Part shown: positions 9,127 to 17,475 of the stretch, piece after piece | How positions within the stretch are numbered: the first letter of the stretch is position 1 | Layout of the letters: each line of letters starts with the position of its first letter | Program-made: the position numbers and the translations under genes | The notes under the pieces: generated by a model | Database searches by the model: none | What the model saw: the letters and a program-made list of their open reading frames with translations, nothing else | Told to the model about the DNA's origin: nothing | Assembly (NCBI RefSeq): GCF_000189535.1 | Contig: NC_015145.1 | Span: 1,488,001 to 1,552,000 of the forward strand | Source of the DNA: Pseudarthrobacter phenanthrenivorans Sphe3 | Lineage (GTDB): Bacteria > Actinomycetota > Actinomycetes > Actinomycetales > Micrococcaceae | DNA: 64,000 nucleotides | Direction of reading: 5' to 3'

Positions 9127-9705
9127 ATGGTGAGCAATGCAGAAGCCACGGCTTCATCAGGCAACCCGGAAGCGGCCCGGCTCCGCGCGCTCCTCGAACC
9201 CGCGGTCCAGGCGAACCGCCTGTACCTGGAGGACGTGGCCATCGTGGCAGGGTCCCACCGTGTGGTCCACGTTGTAGTGGACCTGCCGCAGGAGGAAACC
9301 GGCGGCGTGGGCCTGGACGTCATCGCGGACATCTCCAAGGTCCTCTCGGACGTGCTGGACAATGATCCCGGCGACGACGGACGCCCCTACGACCTTGAAG
9401 TGTCCTCTCCCGGGGTCGGGCGTCCCCTGACGGAACCCCGTCACTGGCACCGGGCCAAGGGCCGCCTGGTCAAGGTCAACGTGCTCCAGGGCGACAACGT
9501 CACGGGCCGGATCCAGGCAGTGGATGACGCCGGCGTCACCATCGTCCCGGAGATCGCCGTCAAGAAGGGCATGAAGCCCAGGCAGGGCGACCCCGTAAAA
9601 CTTCCTTTCGACAGGATCCGCAACGGAAAAGTCGAGATCGAATTCAGCCACCTCCCCGAGGATGGTCTGGAACCTGGACACAATGGACCTTCTGAGGAGG
9701 CCTAA
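9127..9705 (+). CDS. rimP: Ribosome maturation factor RimP
   Basis: Cytoplasmic factor for 30S subunit maturation (192 aa). The N-terminal domain ends in the conserved [19 protein letters not shown] segment (about residues 90-108), followed by the SH3-like C-terminal domain with [18 protein letters not shown] 9127 has a strong AGGGAGG Shine-Dalgarno at 9112-9118. It is the first gene of rimP-nusA-ylxR-infB-rbfA. An A/T-rich TAAAAT/TAGCTA stretch at 9076-9087 is a possible -10 region shared with the divergent DUF4439 gene. The stop overlaps the nusA start (TAATG). Confidence 0.95.
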   Translation: MVSNAEATASSGNPEAARLRALLEPAVQANRLYLEDVAIVAGSHRVVHVVVDLPQEETGGVGLDVIADISKVLSDVLDNDPGDDGRPYDLEVSSPGVGRPLTEPRHWHRAKGRLVKVNVLQGDNVTGRIQAVDDAGVTIVPEIAVKKGMKPRQGDPVKLPFDRIRNGKVEIEFSHLPEDGLEPGHNGPSEEA

Positions 9706-10685
9706 TGGATATTGACATGAGCGCACTGAGACTTCTGGAGCGTGAGCGTGAAATCCCGCTGGACCTCCTGATCCCCACCATCGAGCAGGCGCTCCTGGTG
9801 GCCTACCACAAGTCGCCCGGCGCCTTCGAGAAGGCCCGCGCGGAGCTGGACCGCAAGAGCGGCCACGTGACTATCTGGGCTGTCGAGATTGACGACGACG
9901 GCGCCCCCATCGGTGAGTTCGAGCACACCCCCGAGGGGTTCGGCCGGATCGCCGCCAGCACCGCCCGGCAGATCATCCTGCAGCGCCTGCGCGACGTCGA
10001 AGACGACAACGTCCTGGGCGAGTTCAAGGGCCGCGAAGGTGAACTGGTGTCCGGCACCATCCAGCAGGGCAACAACCCGCACATGATCCAGGTCAACCTG
10101 GGCTCCGTGGAAGCACTGCTGCCGCCGCCCGAGCAGGTTCCCGGCGAAAAGTACATCCATGGCAACCGGCTCCGCGCCCTCGTCATCGACGTCCACCGCG
10201 GTTCCAAGGGTCCGTCCGTCACGCTGTCCAGGTCCCACCCCGGCCTCGTCCGGAAGCTCTTTGAACTCGAGGTCCCGGAGATCGCCGACCGCTCGGTGGA
10301 GATCGTTGCGCTGGCCCGGGAGGCAGGGCACCGCACCAAGATCGCAGTGAAGGCAAACGTCCCCGGCATCAACGCCAAGGGTGCCTGCATCGGCGAAATG
10401 GGCTCGCGCGTCCGGGCCGTGATGACTGAGCTCAACGACGAAAAGATCGACATTGTCGACTTCAGCGAGAATCCGGCCACCTTCATTGCCAGTGCGCTGT
10501 CGCCGTCGCGCGTGAATTCGGTCACCATTACCGATGAAGCAACCCGCTCCGCCCGCGTGGTGGTTCCGGACTACCAGCTCTCCCTGGCCATCGGCAAAGA
10601 GGGCCAGAACGCCCGTCTGGCTGCCAAGCTCACCGGCTGGCGGATCGATATTGTGTCCGACGCCGCTGCCGGCCGCGACAACTAG
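9705..10685 (+). CDS. nusA: Transcription termination/antitermination factor NusA
   Basis: RNA-polymerase-associated factor (326 aa) that modulates pausing, termination and antitermination. It has the N-terminal RNAP-binding domain (about 1-110), an S1 domain around 120-185 ([20 protein letters not shown]), and two KH domains including [23 protein letters not shown] and [19 protein letters not shown]. It ends after KH2 and lacks the C-terminal acidic repeats of the E. coli protein, as is usual in actinobacteria. ATG 9705 overlaps the rimP stop; ATG 9717 is an alternative. A short hairpin (TCGGG/CCCGA, 10692-10707) follows the stop codon. Confidence 0.96.
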   Translation: MDIDMSALRLLEREREIPLDLLIPTIEQALLVAYHKSPGAFEKARAELDRKSGHVTIWAVEIDDDGAPIGEFEHTPEGFGRIAASTARQIILQRLRDVEDDNVLGEFKGREGELVSGTIQQGNNPHMIQVNLGSVEALLPPPEQVPGEKYIHGNRLRALVIDVHRGSKGPSVTLSRSHPGLVRKLFELEVPEIADRSVEIVALAREAGHRTKIAVKANVPGINAKGACIGEMGSRVRAVMTELNDEKIDIVDFSENPATFIASALSPSRVNSVTITDEATRSARVVVPDYQLSLAIGKEGQNARLAAKLTGWRIDIVSDAAAGRDN

Positions 10686-10752
10686 CGCTCTCGGGCTGCC
10701 TCCCGAAGCCGGAAACGCCTGCGAAGTTTCGGGCAGAACGGCCGGGAGGGGC

Positions 10753-10869
10753 TAGAATAGAAAAGACCGCGCCTAACAGCCGGCAGCCGTGCGCCTCGGG
10801 CGTGCCCCTTCCGTTCCCATCGGAGCTCCCTTCGCGGAGGCCCGGTGAACAGCGGAGGAGGCCTGTCCA
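10753..10869 (+). promoter_or_regulatory. Possible internal promoter and strong RBS before ylxR
   Basis: A TAGAAT hexamer (10753-10758) in the nusA-ylxR gap could start a ylxR-infB transcript, although no clear -35 is visible. The strongest Shine-Dalgarno of the gap, GGAGGAGG (10854-10861), is 8 nt before ATG 10870, which is out of frame with ylxR. Confidence 0.35.
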
Positions 10870-10974
10870 ATGGCCAGCAGATATGAACGTCAGGAAGATG
10901 ACCGTGCCAGCATCAAGCGGGAATCAACCGGAGCGTACCTGCATCGGATGCCGAAAGAAGGGCCTGCGGTCTGA
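10870..10974 (+). CDS. Possible 34-codon ORF overlapping the ylxR start in another frame
   Basis: A short charged ORF (it begins MASRYERQEDDRASIKRES) preceded by GGAGGAGG at ideal 8-nt spacing. It overlaps the first third of ylxR in the frame one base behind it. It could be a translated coupling ORF, part of a +1 frameshifted YlxR, or a chance frame behind an RBS used differently. No homologue is recognised. Listed because it has the best RBS in the region. Confidence 0.3.
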   Translation: MASRYERQEDDRASIKRESTGAYLHRMPKEGPAV

Positions 10975-11239
10975 GTTACTCCGGCTCGTCGCCGAAGGCA
11001 GCGGATCAAGCGCTGTCCTTGTGGATGAACGACGCCGGATGGCTGGCCGGGGTGCATGGCTGCATCCCAGCGAATCGTGCCTGGCTCTGGCGATCAAGCG
11101 GCGAGCATTCGGGCGCGCCCTCGGCGGCGCAACCGGAACTGACGCCGTCGAACGCCGGATCAAGTCAGGCCCGAACGTTGCAGGCGTTCCGGCAACTGCA
11201 ACACCAACCGTCCAACCTGAAAGCGGGTCAGAAATCTGA
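10904..11239 (+). CDS. ylxR: YlxR family (DUF448) RNA-binding protein
   Basis: Small basic protein of the YlxR/RnpM family, encoded between nusA and infB as in many Gram-positives. The conserved block starts at PERTCIGCRKKGLRSELLRL and continues with GRGAWLHPSESC and LAIKRRAFGRAL. Known homologues bind RNA (for example RNase P RNA in Bacillus). The chosen start is GTG 10904, 6 nt after AGGAAG (10892-10897); ATG 10898, ATG 10883 and a more distal GTG 10802 are in frame but have poorer spacing. About 30 C-terminal residues are Ala/Pro/Thr rich and not conserved. Confidence 0.88.
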   Translation: MPASSGNQPERTCIGCRKKGLRSELLRLVAEGSGSSAVLVDERRRMAGRGAWLHPSESCLALAIKRRAFGRALGGATGTDAVERRIKSGPNVAGVPATATPTVQPESGSEI

Positions 11240-11301
11240 TGGAAACCCGATGAGTTCCCAGCGATGAGTGCGTAACGATGACAACTTTGTTGCGCTCTGC
11301 A

Positions 11302-11380
11302 ATGGGCCCTTCCGCAGTAAACGCGGCTGGGGCCCGCAGTAAGAAGTAGACGGTTCGTGCCTGGCTCGGTGCGGACCGAG
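11302..11380 (+). other. Hairpins in the infB leader
   Basis: Within the 152-bp ylxR-infB gap, GGGCCC and CCGC (11302 onward) pair with GCGG and GGGCCC (to about 11337). A second hairpin, CTCGGT-GCGG-ACCGAG (about 11365-11380), stands just before the infB Shine-Dalgarno AGGAGAA (11383-11389). They may influence infB translation or be weak attenuators. No U-tract follows either stem. Confidence 0.35.
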
Positions 11381-11391
11381 ACAGGAGAAAT

Positions 11392-14340
11392 GTGGCCAAG
11401 GTCCGCGTACACGAGCTTGCGAAAGAGCTCGGTATTACTTCCAAAGATGCAGTGACAAAACTGCAGGAACTGGGCGAATTCGTTCGCTCCGCCTCTTCAA
11501 CCATTGAGGCCCCGGTAGTGCGCAAGCTGCGCAATGCCTTCCCCGACGCTGCCGCCAAGGCATCAGCTCCGGCCGCCGCGCCCAAGGCGCCCGCCCCGTC
11601 GGCAGAAGCACGTCCTTCAACCCCGGCTCCCGGCCCGGCTGCACCCAAGGCGCCCGCGGCCAAGTCCGAGGCACCGGCACCCGCCGCTCCGGCAGCACCG
11701 GCTGCCCAGGCAGCTGCGCCGGCACAGGCTGCTCCGGCGGCACCAGCCCAGCCCGCGGCATCGGCACCGGTGGCACCTGCCGCCAGCCGTCCCGCAGCAC
11801 CCGCCGCTCCGTCCACGGGCGCAAAGCCCGGCGCACGGCCGGCCCCCAAAGCTGAAACCCCTGCAGCACCCACCCGCTCCGGCGGATCACAGGGTGGCTC
11901 AGCTCCCCGCCCCGGCGGTCCCCGCCCGGGCAACAACCCCTTCGCCACGTCCCAGGGCATGCCCCGCGGCCGCGGCGGGGACGGCGAGCGTGCTCCCCGT
12001 CCCGGCAACAACCCGTTCGCCACGTCCCAGGGCATGCCCCGTCCGGGTGGAAGCCGCACCGACGGCGACCGTCCCGGTGGTCCGCGTCCCGCAGCCGGTG
12101 CGGGTGGTCCCCGTCCCGGTGGTCCGCGTCCCGCAGCCGGTGCAGGCGGCCCCCGTCCCGCAGCCGGTGCCGGTGGTCCCCGCCCGGGTGCACCGCGTCC
12201 CGGTGGCGCCGGCGGAAACCGTCCTACTCCAGGCATGATGCCCAACCGCACTGAGCGTCCCGCACCCGCAGGTGCAGGACGTCCCGGTGGCGGCGGCCGC
12301 GGTCCCGGACGCCCCGGTGGCGCTCCCGGCACCGGTGGTCCCGGTGGCGGCGGCGGTGCTCCCGCCGGCGGTGGCTTTGGCAAGGGCGGCCGCGGACGCG
12401 GCGGCACCCAGGGTGCCTTCGGCAAGGGCGGCGCAGGCCGCGGCAAGCAGCGCAAGTCGAAGCGCGCAAAGCGCCAGGAACTTGAGCAGATGAGCGCACC
12501 GTCGCTGGGTGGCGTGAGCGTACCCCGCGGCGACGGCAACACTGTGATCCGGCTGCGCCGTGGCTCGTCCATCACGGACTTCGCCGACAAGATCGAGGCG
12601 AACCCCGCCGCACTGGTGACGGTACTGTTCCACCTCGGTGAAATGGCAACCGCAACCCAGTCGCTGGACGAGGAAACCTTCGCACTGCTGGGCGAGGAGC
12701 TTGGCTACAAGCTCCAGGTTGTGTCGCCGGAGGACGAGGAGCGCGAGCTGCTCTCCACCTTCGACATCGACTTCGACGCCGAGCTTGAAGCCGAAGGCGA
12801 CGAAGACCTTGAGGCACGTCCTCCGGTCGTCACCGTCATGGGCCACGTGGACCACGGTAAGACCCGACTGCTCGATGCCATCCGCAAGTCCGACGTCATG
12901 GCGGGCGAGCACGGCGGCATCACCCAGCACATCGGTGCCTACCAGGTCACGCACAACCATGAGGGCAATGACCGGAAGATCACCTTCATCGATACCCCGG
13001 GCCACGAGGCGTTCACCGCCATGCGTGCCCGTGGTGCGAAGGTCACCGACATCGCCATCCTGGTGGTCGCAGCGGACGACGGCGTGATGCCCCAGACCGT
13101 TGAGGCGCTCAACCACGCCCAGGCGGCAAACGTGCCCATCGTGGTGGCCGTGAACAAGATCGACAAGGAAGGCGCCAACCCGGACAAGGTCCGCGGCCAG
13201 CTGACCGAGTACGGCCTGGTTCCCGAGGAATACGGTGGCGACACCATGTTCGTGGAGGTCTCTGCCCGCCAGAACCTCAACATCGACGAGCTGCTCGAGG
13301 CAGTCCTGCTCACAGCAGACGCCGCCCTGGACATGCGCGCCAACCCGAACAAGGACGCCCGCGGCATCGCCATCGAAGCCAACCTGGACAAGGGCCGCGG
13401 TTCCGTGGCCACCGTCCTGGTGCAGTCCGGTACGCTGCGTGTCGGCGACACCATCGTTGCAGGCACGGCCCACGGCCGCGTCCGTGCGATGTTCGACGAC
13501 GACGGCAGCGCACTGACCGAGGCAGGCCCGTCCCGCCCCGTCCAGGTGCTGGGTCTGTCCAACGTCCCGCGTGCAGGCGACACCTTCTTCGTGACCGCTG
13601 ACGAGCGCACCGCCCGCCAGATCGCCGAGAAGCGTGAAGCAGCCGACCGCAACGCCGCCCTGGCCAAGCGCCGCAAGCGCATCAGCCTCGAAGACTTCGA
13701 CCAGGCAGTGGCCGAAGGCAAGATCGACACCCTCAACCTCATCCTCAAGGGTGACGTGTCCGGTGCCGTGGAAGCCCTCGAGGACGCCCTGCTCAAGATC
13801 GACGTCGGCGAAGGCGTGCAGCTGCGCGTCATCCACCGCGGTGTGGGTGCCATCACGCAGAACGACGTCAACCTGGCAACAGTGGACAGCGCCGTCATCA
13901 TCGGCTTCAACGTCAAGCCTGCCGAGCGGGTTGCCGAACTGGCAGACCGCGAGGGCGTGGACATGCGCTTCTACTCCGTCATCTACTCCGCGATCGATGA
14001 CATCGAGATGGCGCTCAAGGGCATGCTCAAGCCGGAATACGAAGAGGTCCAGCTGGGTACCGCCGAGGTCCGCGAAGTCTTCCGCTCCTCCAAGTTCGGA
14101 AACATCGCCGGCTCGATCGTCCGCTCGGGCGTCATCCGCCGTAACTCCAAGGCACGCATCAGCCGCGACGGCAAGATCATCGGTGACAACCTCACCGTTG
14201 AGACGCTCAAGCGCTTCAAGGACGACGCCACCGAGGTCCGCACGGACTTCGAGTGTGGTATCGGCCTCGGCTCTTACAACGACATCAACGAAGGCGACAT
14301 CATCGAGACCTTCGAGATGCGTGAGAAGCCGCGCGTCTAG
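11392..14340 (+). CDS. infB: Translation initiation factor IF-2
   Basis: GTPase that places initiator tRNA on the 30S subunit (982 aa). It starts at GTG 11392 with [19 protein letters not shown], the IF2 N-terminal helix domain. Residues about 60-350 are an Ala/Pro then Gly/Pro/Arg-rich disordered linker with internal repeats, long as in other actinobacteria. The GTP-binding domain carries G1 GHVDHGKT (about 483-490), then DTPGHEAF, and NKID. Domains II-IV follow, with the C-terminal [12 protein letters not shown] and EDIIETFE-like end. An AGGAGAA Shine-Dalgarno is 2 nt upstream. It is followed by a palindrome-rich 248-bp gap before rbfA. Confidence 0.97.
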   Translation: MAKVRVHELAKELGITSKDAVTKLQELGEFVRSASSTIEAPVVRKLRNAFPDAAAKASAPAAAPKAPAPSAEARPSTPAPGPAAPKAPAAKSEAPAPAAPAAPAAQAAAPAQAAPAAPAQPAASAPVAPAASRPAAPAAPSTGAKPGARPAPKAETPAAPTRSGGSQGGSAPRPGGPRPGNNPFATSQGMPRGRGGDGERAPRPGNNPFATSQGMPRPGGSRTDGDRPGGPRPAAGAGGPRPGGPRPAAGAGGPRPAAGAGGPRPGAPRPGGAGGNRPTPGMMPNRTERPAPAGAGRPGGGGRGPGRPGGAPGTGGPGGGGGAPAGGGFGKGGRGRGGTQGAFGKGGAGRGKQRKSKRAKRQELEQMSAPSLGGVSVPRGDGNTVIRLRRGSSITDFADKIEANPAALVTVLFHLGEMATATQSLDEETFALLGEELGYKLQVVSPEDEERELLSTFDIDFDAELEAEGDEDLEARPPVVTVMGHVDHGKTRLLDAIRKSDVMAGEHGGITQHIGAYQVTHNHEGNDRKITFIDTPGHEAFTAMRARGAKVTDIAILVVAADDGVMPQTVEALNHAQAANVPIVVAVNKIDKEGANPDKVRGQLTEYGLVPEEYGGDTMFVEVSARQNLNIDELLEAVLLTADAALDMRANPNKDARGIAIEANLDKGRGSVATVLVQSGTLRVGDTIVAGTAHGRVRAMFDDDGSALTEAGPSRPVQVLGLSNVPRAGDTFFVTADERTARQIAEKREAADRNAALAKRRKRISLEDFDQAVAEGKIDTLNLILKGDVSGAVEALEDALLKIDVGEGVQLRVIHRGVGAITQNDVNLATVDSAVIIGFNVKPAERVAELADREGVDMRFYSVIYSAIDDIEMALKGMLKPEYEEVQLGTAEVREVFRSSKFGNIAGSIVRSGVIRRNSKARISRDGKIIGDNLTVETLKRFKDDATEVRTDFECGIGLGSYNDINEGDIIETFEMREKPRV
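11912..12215 (+). repeat. In-frame degenerate repeats in the IF-2 linker
   Basis: Two copies of a segment encoding [15 protein letters not shown] (about 11925-11970 and 11998-12045) are followed by repeated units encoding [11 protein letters not shown] and PRPGG (about 12070-12215). They keep frame and encode the disordered linker. Such tracts change length by slippage or recombination between related strains; they are not a CRISPR array. Confidence 0.7.
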
Positions 14341-14369
14341 GCTGTTCCAGCCTTAAAGGGTGCGGGGTC

Positions 14370-14484
14370 GTTGGGATTTTTCCGGCGGCCCCGCCCCTTC
14401 GCTGGGTGGCCAACGTCTTACGACGTCGGCCACCCAGCTTCGGCAGGCCCGATGCCACTCCCAGGCCGCCGGAAAAATCCCAAC
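14370..14484. repeat. Nested palindromic element (21-bp terminal inverted repeats)
   Basis: Perfect 21-bp inverted repeats at 14370-14390 and 14464-14484 (the left arm begins GTTGGGATTTTTCC) enclose a second hairpin at 14401-14438. That hairpin has 11-bp arms GCTGGGTGGCC/GGCCACCCAGC plus an inner ACGTC/GACGT stem. The left arm could alternatively form GCGGGG/CCCCGC with 14362-14394. It occupies most of the infB-rbfA gap (14341-14588). Candidates are a MITE or REP-like element, or a processing/termination structure. No target-site duplication is evident and no second copy was noticed in the window. Confidence 0.75.
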
Positions 14485-14588
14485 GTGGGTCCGTCTTAGG
14501 CCCGCCCAGAGTGCGTGGCATCAATCGAACGTGGGTACGTCAGCTGCAACACGCCGTCGTACGTTCCAAATTTTTTTAGGAGTTGTTC

Positions 14589-15098
14589 ATGGCTGATCCG
14601 GCACGTGCTGCCAAGTTGGCGCAGCGGATTAAGGTTGTTGTTGCTGAGGCCCTGGGCCGGAAGGTTAAGGATCCGCGGTTGGAGGGCATCACCGTTACTG
14701 ATGCCCGAGTGACCAATGACCTGCAACATGCCACCGTCTACTACACCGTCTTTGGCGACCAGGCTGTCCAGGCCGACGCCGCCAAGGGACTTGAGAAGGC
14801 CAAGGGGGTGCTTCGGCAGGAGGTTGGCCGGAACATCACCGTCCGGTTGACTCCCAGCCTCGAATTTGTGGCCGACCAGATTCCCCAGGTTGCCTCCAAT
14901 CTTGAGGAGCTGCTGAGGGAAGCCAAGAAGCGCGACGCTGAGGTGGCCGCCCTGGCGGCCCAGGCAAAGCATGCCGGCGACGCCGATCCCTACAAGAGCG
15001 ACGCGTCGGCCGACGTGGACATCGACGAGGACGACTTCGACGAAGAGGACTTTGACCTCAGCGACGACGAGGAACTCGACGAAGACGGCAACAAGTAA
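14589..15098 (+). CDS. rbfA: 30S ribosome-binding factor RbfA
   Basis: Cold-shock-type 16S rRNA maturation factor (169 aa). The KH-like domain spans about residues 1-115, with RIKVVVAEALGRKVKDPRL, ITVTDARVTNDLQHATVYY and LRQEVGRNITVRLTPSLEF. A strongly acidic C-terminal tail (about 135-169, runs of Asp/Glu) is typical for actinobacterial RbfA. The start is ATG 14589, with AGGAG at 14578-14582; an in-frame TTG two codons upstream is less likely. It is separated from infB by the nested palindrome and may have its own transcript. Confidence 0.95.
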   Translation: MADPARAAKLAQRIKVVVAEALGRKVKDPRLEGITVTDARVTNDLQHATVYYTVFGDQAVQADAAKGLEKAKGVLRQEVGRNITVRLTPSLEFVADQIPQVASNLEELLREAKKRDAEVAALAAQAKHAGDADPYKSDASADVDIDEDDFDEEDFDLSDDEELDEDGNK

Positions 15099-15140
15099 AC
15101 GGCGACATATAAACAGCCGGTGCGGCATCAAAGCCGGCAC

Positions 15141-15182
15141 AGCAGAAGGCCCGGACCGCAGATGCAGTCCGGGCCTTCTGCT
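15141..15182. terminator. Bidirectional terminator between rbfA and the ScyD-like gene
   Basis: GCAGAAGGCCCGGAC (15142-15156) and GTCCGGGCCTTCTGC (15167-15181) form a perfect 15-bp stem with a 10-nt loop, extended by one A-T pair. It lies between convergent genes, and a short T-rich end follows on the plus strand. Confidence 0.85.
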
Positions 15183-15204
15183 TCCCAGGAAACGTTTCCG
15201 GCCT

Positions 15205-16344
15205 CTACCGGAGGTCGGCCTTCACCACTTTGCCCTGCGGTGGGCCAGAGGGGGCGGCGCCGGGGCCGGGCGGGGGACCGCCCAGGGCGTCCGCTGTGGC
15301 GTAGAGCGTCCGGCCGTGGATTTCGACGTCTGCCGGCGCCCCGACTGCCAGGAACTCGGTGCGATGTCCCTTCCACCCGTGGAACTTCAGGATCTGGTTA
15401 CCAAAGAGCGAAGCCACGTACACATCGCCGTTGTTCGCCACGGCAAGGCCGGTGGGGCTGAGGATGTATTCAACCCAGAGTTTCACCTCGCCCGTCCACG
15501 GGCTTACCTTGAAGATGGCGCCGCGGTCACCGAGCGCAGGAACCTCCGGTCCTCCCGGCAGGGAAGACACGTAGAGCCAGCCGTCCGGCCCCATTTCAAC
15601 ATCCGTGGGGACAGGCTCGAACGCGTACTCAAACCCTGCACAACTTGGTGCGCCCAAGGCATCCGCGGCATCTGCCGTAAGCACCGCGGGCCTCGGCGGC
15701 AGGACGGCCAGGGTGGCGACTGCGCCCGAATTGACGCTGACCTTGAGGATTGCATTTGCCCCGGCGTCAGCCACATAGGCCCTGTTTCCCTGGACGTATG
15801 CAGCGTAGGGATTGGAATCCAGCGCTCCTGTGTACTGGCCAGGGGGAGCCTGCGGGACGGCTGCGGCTTCCGTGAGGCATTGTTCGCTCGTCCCAGGCGC
15901 AAAGCCATAATGCTGGCCGGCGTCGGGGTTGGTGCTTCGCTCGTGTTCCGCCAGGTCCGCTATGGTCCTGGCAGCGCCCCTTGGATTGATGGACTTCAGG
16001 TACCCGCCCAAAGCGGCCGGATCACCTTGGCCCGCTCCCTTGGTTTCTAGGAAAAAGGTGGTGGCGCCGCGCGTTTCCACACCGGCAACACCCCAGCCTT
16101 GGGGTGCCTGGTACACGGTTTCCACGGTCTTGTCCCGGTTGACGCGGCTAAGCGTGCCCGCGAAGTCCTGGGTTACGTAGACGGATTTGGTTGTTCCAAT
16201 AGCCAGGTGGAGTGGCGAGACGAGACCCTCGGCCAGGACGTCCGGTTCCGGCTGCGGAGCGGGGCCGTGTCCCCACGAGGGGGCCGCCGGTGCGAGGGCG
16301 GCAACAGCCGCCAAGCAGGCGATGATGGTTATGTTCTTCTTCAT
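15205..16344 (-). CDS. ScyD/ScyE family secreted beta-propeller-like protein
   Basis: Exported protein (379 aa) with a clear signal peptide at residues 1-24 (MKKNITIIACLAAVAALAPA, then a small-residue cleavage region). The mature part has repeated propeller-like blades such as SPLHLAIGTTKSVYVTQDFAGTL (abbreviated), DVEMGPDGWLYVSSLPGG and PTGLAVANNGDVYVASLFGN, the pattern of the actinobacterial ScyD/ScyE family (NHL/SMP-30-like folds). The name comes from scytonemin cluster genes, but no scytonemin pathway is here and the function is unknown. ATG 16344 is preferred: it begins the signal peptide and has GGAG 6 nt upstream. Confidence 0.8.
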   Translation of the reverse strand: MKKNITIIACLAAVAALAPAAPSWGHGPAPQPEPDVLAEGLVSPLHLAIGTTKSVYVTQDFAGTLSRVNRDKTVETVYQAPQGWGVAGVETRGATTFFLETKGAGQGDPAALGGYLKSINPRGAARTIADLAEHERSTNPDAGQHYGFAPGTSEQCLTEAAAVPQAPPGQYTGALDSNPYAAYVQGNRAYVADAGANAILKVSVNSGAVATLAVLPPRPAVLTADAADALGAPSCAGFEYAFEPVPTDVEMGPDGWLYVSSLPGGPEVPALGDRGAIFKVSPWTGEVKLWVEYILSPTGLAVANNGDVYVASLFGNQILKFHGWKGHRTEFLAVGAPADVEIHGRTLYATADALGGPPPGPGAAPSGPPQGKVVKADLR

Positions 16345-16463
16345 TGAATACTCCGGGGTTGTGCCCAATCTGGGCCGGGATATGCAGCCTCACGGAGAGG
16401 CGGACAGGAGAACCCCCGGCGTCAGCCTACGCCCGCCATGGCGCACGTGTCGTCGGTAGCCAG

Positions 16464-16523
16464 CCCCTAATCAGGCCCCCTGTTTCATCCCCTAATCCCG
16501 CATCGAATGGCTAGGATCTAGCT
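16464..16523 (+). promoter_or_regulatory. Leaderless promoter with CCCCTAATC direct repeats
   Basis: CCCCTAATC occurs at 16464-16472 and again at 16489-16497, 25 bp apart. The second copy occupies the -35 position of a promoter whose -10 TAGGAT (16512-16517) ends 6 nt before ATG 16524. A poor -35 overlapped by a direct repeat suggests activator-dependent transcription; the regulator is not identified. Confidence 0.5.
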
Positions 16524-17009
16524 ATGACGCAGCCGAACGACACCACCCTCACCGCCAAATACCTGGAGCAGGCCGTGGAACTGGCCACCAGGAACGTCAG
16601 TGAAGGGGGCGGACCGTTCGGGGCACTGGTGGTGACGCCGGACGGGCGCGTGCACGAAGGGGTCAACCGCGTCACCCGGGACAACGATCCCACGGCCCAC
16701 GCCGAGGTGGTGGCCATCCGTGCCGCGGCGGCAGCCACGGCAAATTACGACCTTCACGGGGCGGTGCTGTACGCGAGCTGCGAGCCCTGCCCGCTTTGCC
16801 TTGCCTCCGCACTTTGGGCAAGGATCGACCGCGTGTATTTCGCGGCCGACCGCCACGGGGCCGCCGCCGCCGGCTTCGACGACGCCGTCTTCTATGACTA
16901 CTTCGAGGGGACCCGGCCGGAACTCCTGCCCGTCACCCGAGGCGACATCGCGTCGTCGGACGCGCCCTTCCAAGCCTGGGGCGCCTTTGAGGGCAGAAAG
17001 GAATACTAG
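16524..17009 (+). CDS. guaD: Nucleoside/guanine deaminase (CDA fold)
   Basis: Zinc-dependent deaminase of 161 aa resembling Bacillus-type guanine deaminase, which converts guanine to xanthine. The zinc motif is HAEVVAIR (His and catalytic Glu, about residues 57-64) with CEPCPLCLASALWARI (two Cys, about 86-101). The C-terminal AGFDDAVFYDYF resembles the substrate-closing segment of GuaD and argues against tRNA adenosine deaminase. ATG 16524 follows a -10-like TAGGAT by 6 nt. The thioredoxin gene follows 2 bp after the stop, so the two are probably cotranscribed. Another purine or pyrimidine substrate remains possible. Confidence 0.82.
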   Translation: MTQPNDTTLTAKYLEQAVELATRNVSEGGGPFGALVVTPDGRVHEGVNRVTRDNDPTAHAEVVAIRAAAAATANYDLHGAVLYASCEPCPLCLASALWARIDRVYFAADRHGAAAAGFDDAVFYDYFEGTRPELLPVTRGDIASSDAPFQAWGAFEGRKEY

Positions 17010-17011
17010 GA

Positions 17012-17449
17012 ATGGAACCTGCACTTATCAGCTGCCCCGCCTGCGGGAAGACCAACCGGGTGCCCGCACAGGCTGCCGGCAGGCCGCGGTGCGGCAGCTG
17101 CAAAGCCGGGCTGCCGTGGATCGTCGCTGCGGGTGATGCTGATTTTGCCGCCGTGGCCGAGCAGTCGCCCGTTCCAGTGCTGGTGGACTTCTGGGCCGCC
17201 TGGTGCGGTCCCTGCCGCATGGTGAGTCCAGTGCTGGACACGCTGGCCAGGGAGCGGCCAGGTCGGATCAAACTGGTCAAGGTGGACGTGGACAAGTCGC
17301 CGGCCCTGTCGCGGAGGTTCGACGTGCAGGCGATTCCCACCCTGATGGTCATTGTGGACGGCAAGGTGGTAGCCCGCCAGGCCGGCGCAGCGCCGGCAAA
17401 CGTACTGCGTTCCTGGCTGGACGGGGCACTTTCCGGGACCCGCCGCTAG
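17012..17449 (+). CDS. trxC: Thioredoxin with N-terminal zinc ribbon (thioredoxin-2 type)
   Basis: Protein disulfide reductase of 145 aa. The first 33 residues contain CPACGKTN and CGSCKAG, two CxxC pairs forming the zinc-binding N-terminus seen in thioredoxin 2. The thioredoxin fold follows, with active site FWAAWCGPCRM (about residues 65-75) and the cis-proline segment AIPTLMVI. It sits 2 bp downstream of the guanine deaminase gene in an apparent two-gene unit. The symbol reflects domain architecture, not proven orthology. Confidence 0.88.
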   Translation: MEPALISCPACGKTNRVPAQAAGRPRCGSCKAGLPWIVAAGDADFAAVAEQSPVPVLVDFWAAWCGPCRMVSPVLDTLARERPGRIKLVKVDVDKSPALSRRFDVQAIPTLMVIVDGKVVARQAGAAPANVLRSWLDGALSGTRR

Positions 17450-17475
17450 TTCCCTTTGTGCTGGTCAGGGACCTC

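Noticed and set aside
11912..12215. Repeated 40-50 bp units as a possible CRISPR array
   Set aside because: The units are degenerate, in frame and encode the IF-2 linker. There are no spacers of uniform length and no cas genes.
11899..13836. 645-codon open frame antisense to infB
   Set aside because: Its Ala/Gly/Thr/Cys tract is the reverse reading of the IF-2 linker repeats. It has no RBS or domain.
14524..14537. CGAACGTGGGTACG as a LexA box before rbfA
   Set aside because: The right half lacks GTTC and rbfA is not an SOS gene; likely chance. The four accepted boxes keep GTTC.
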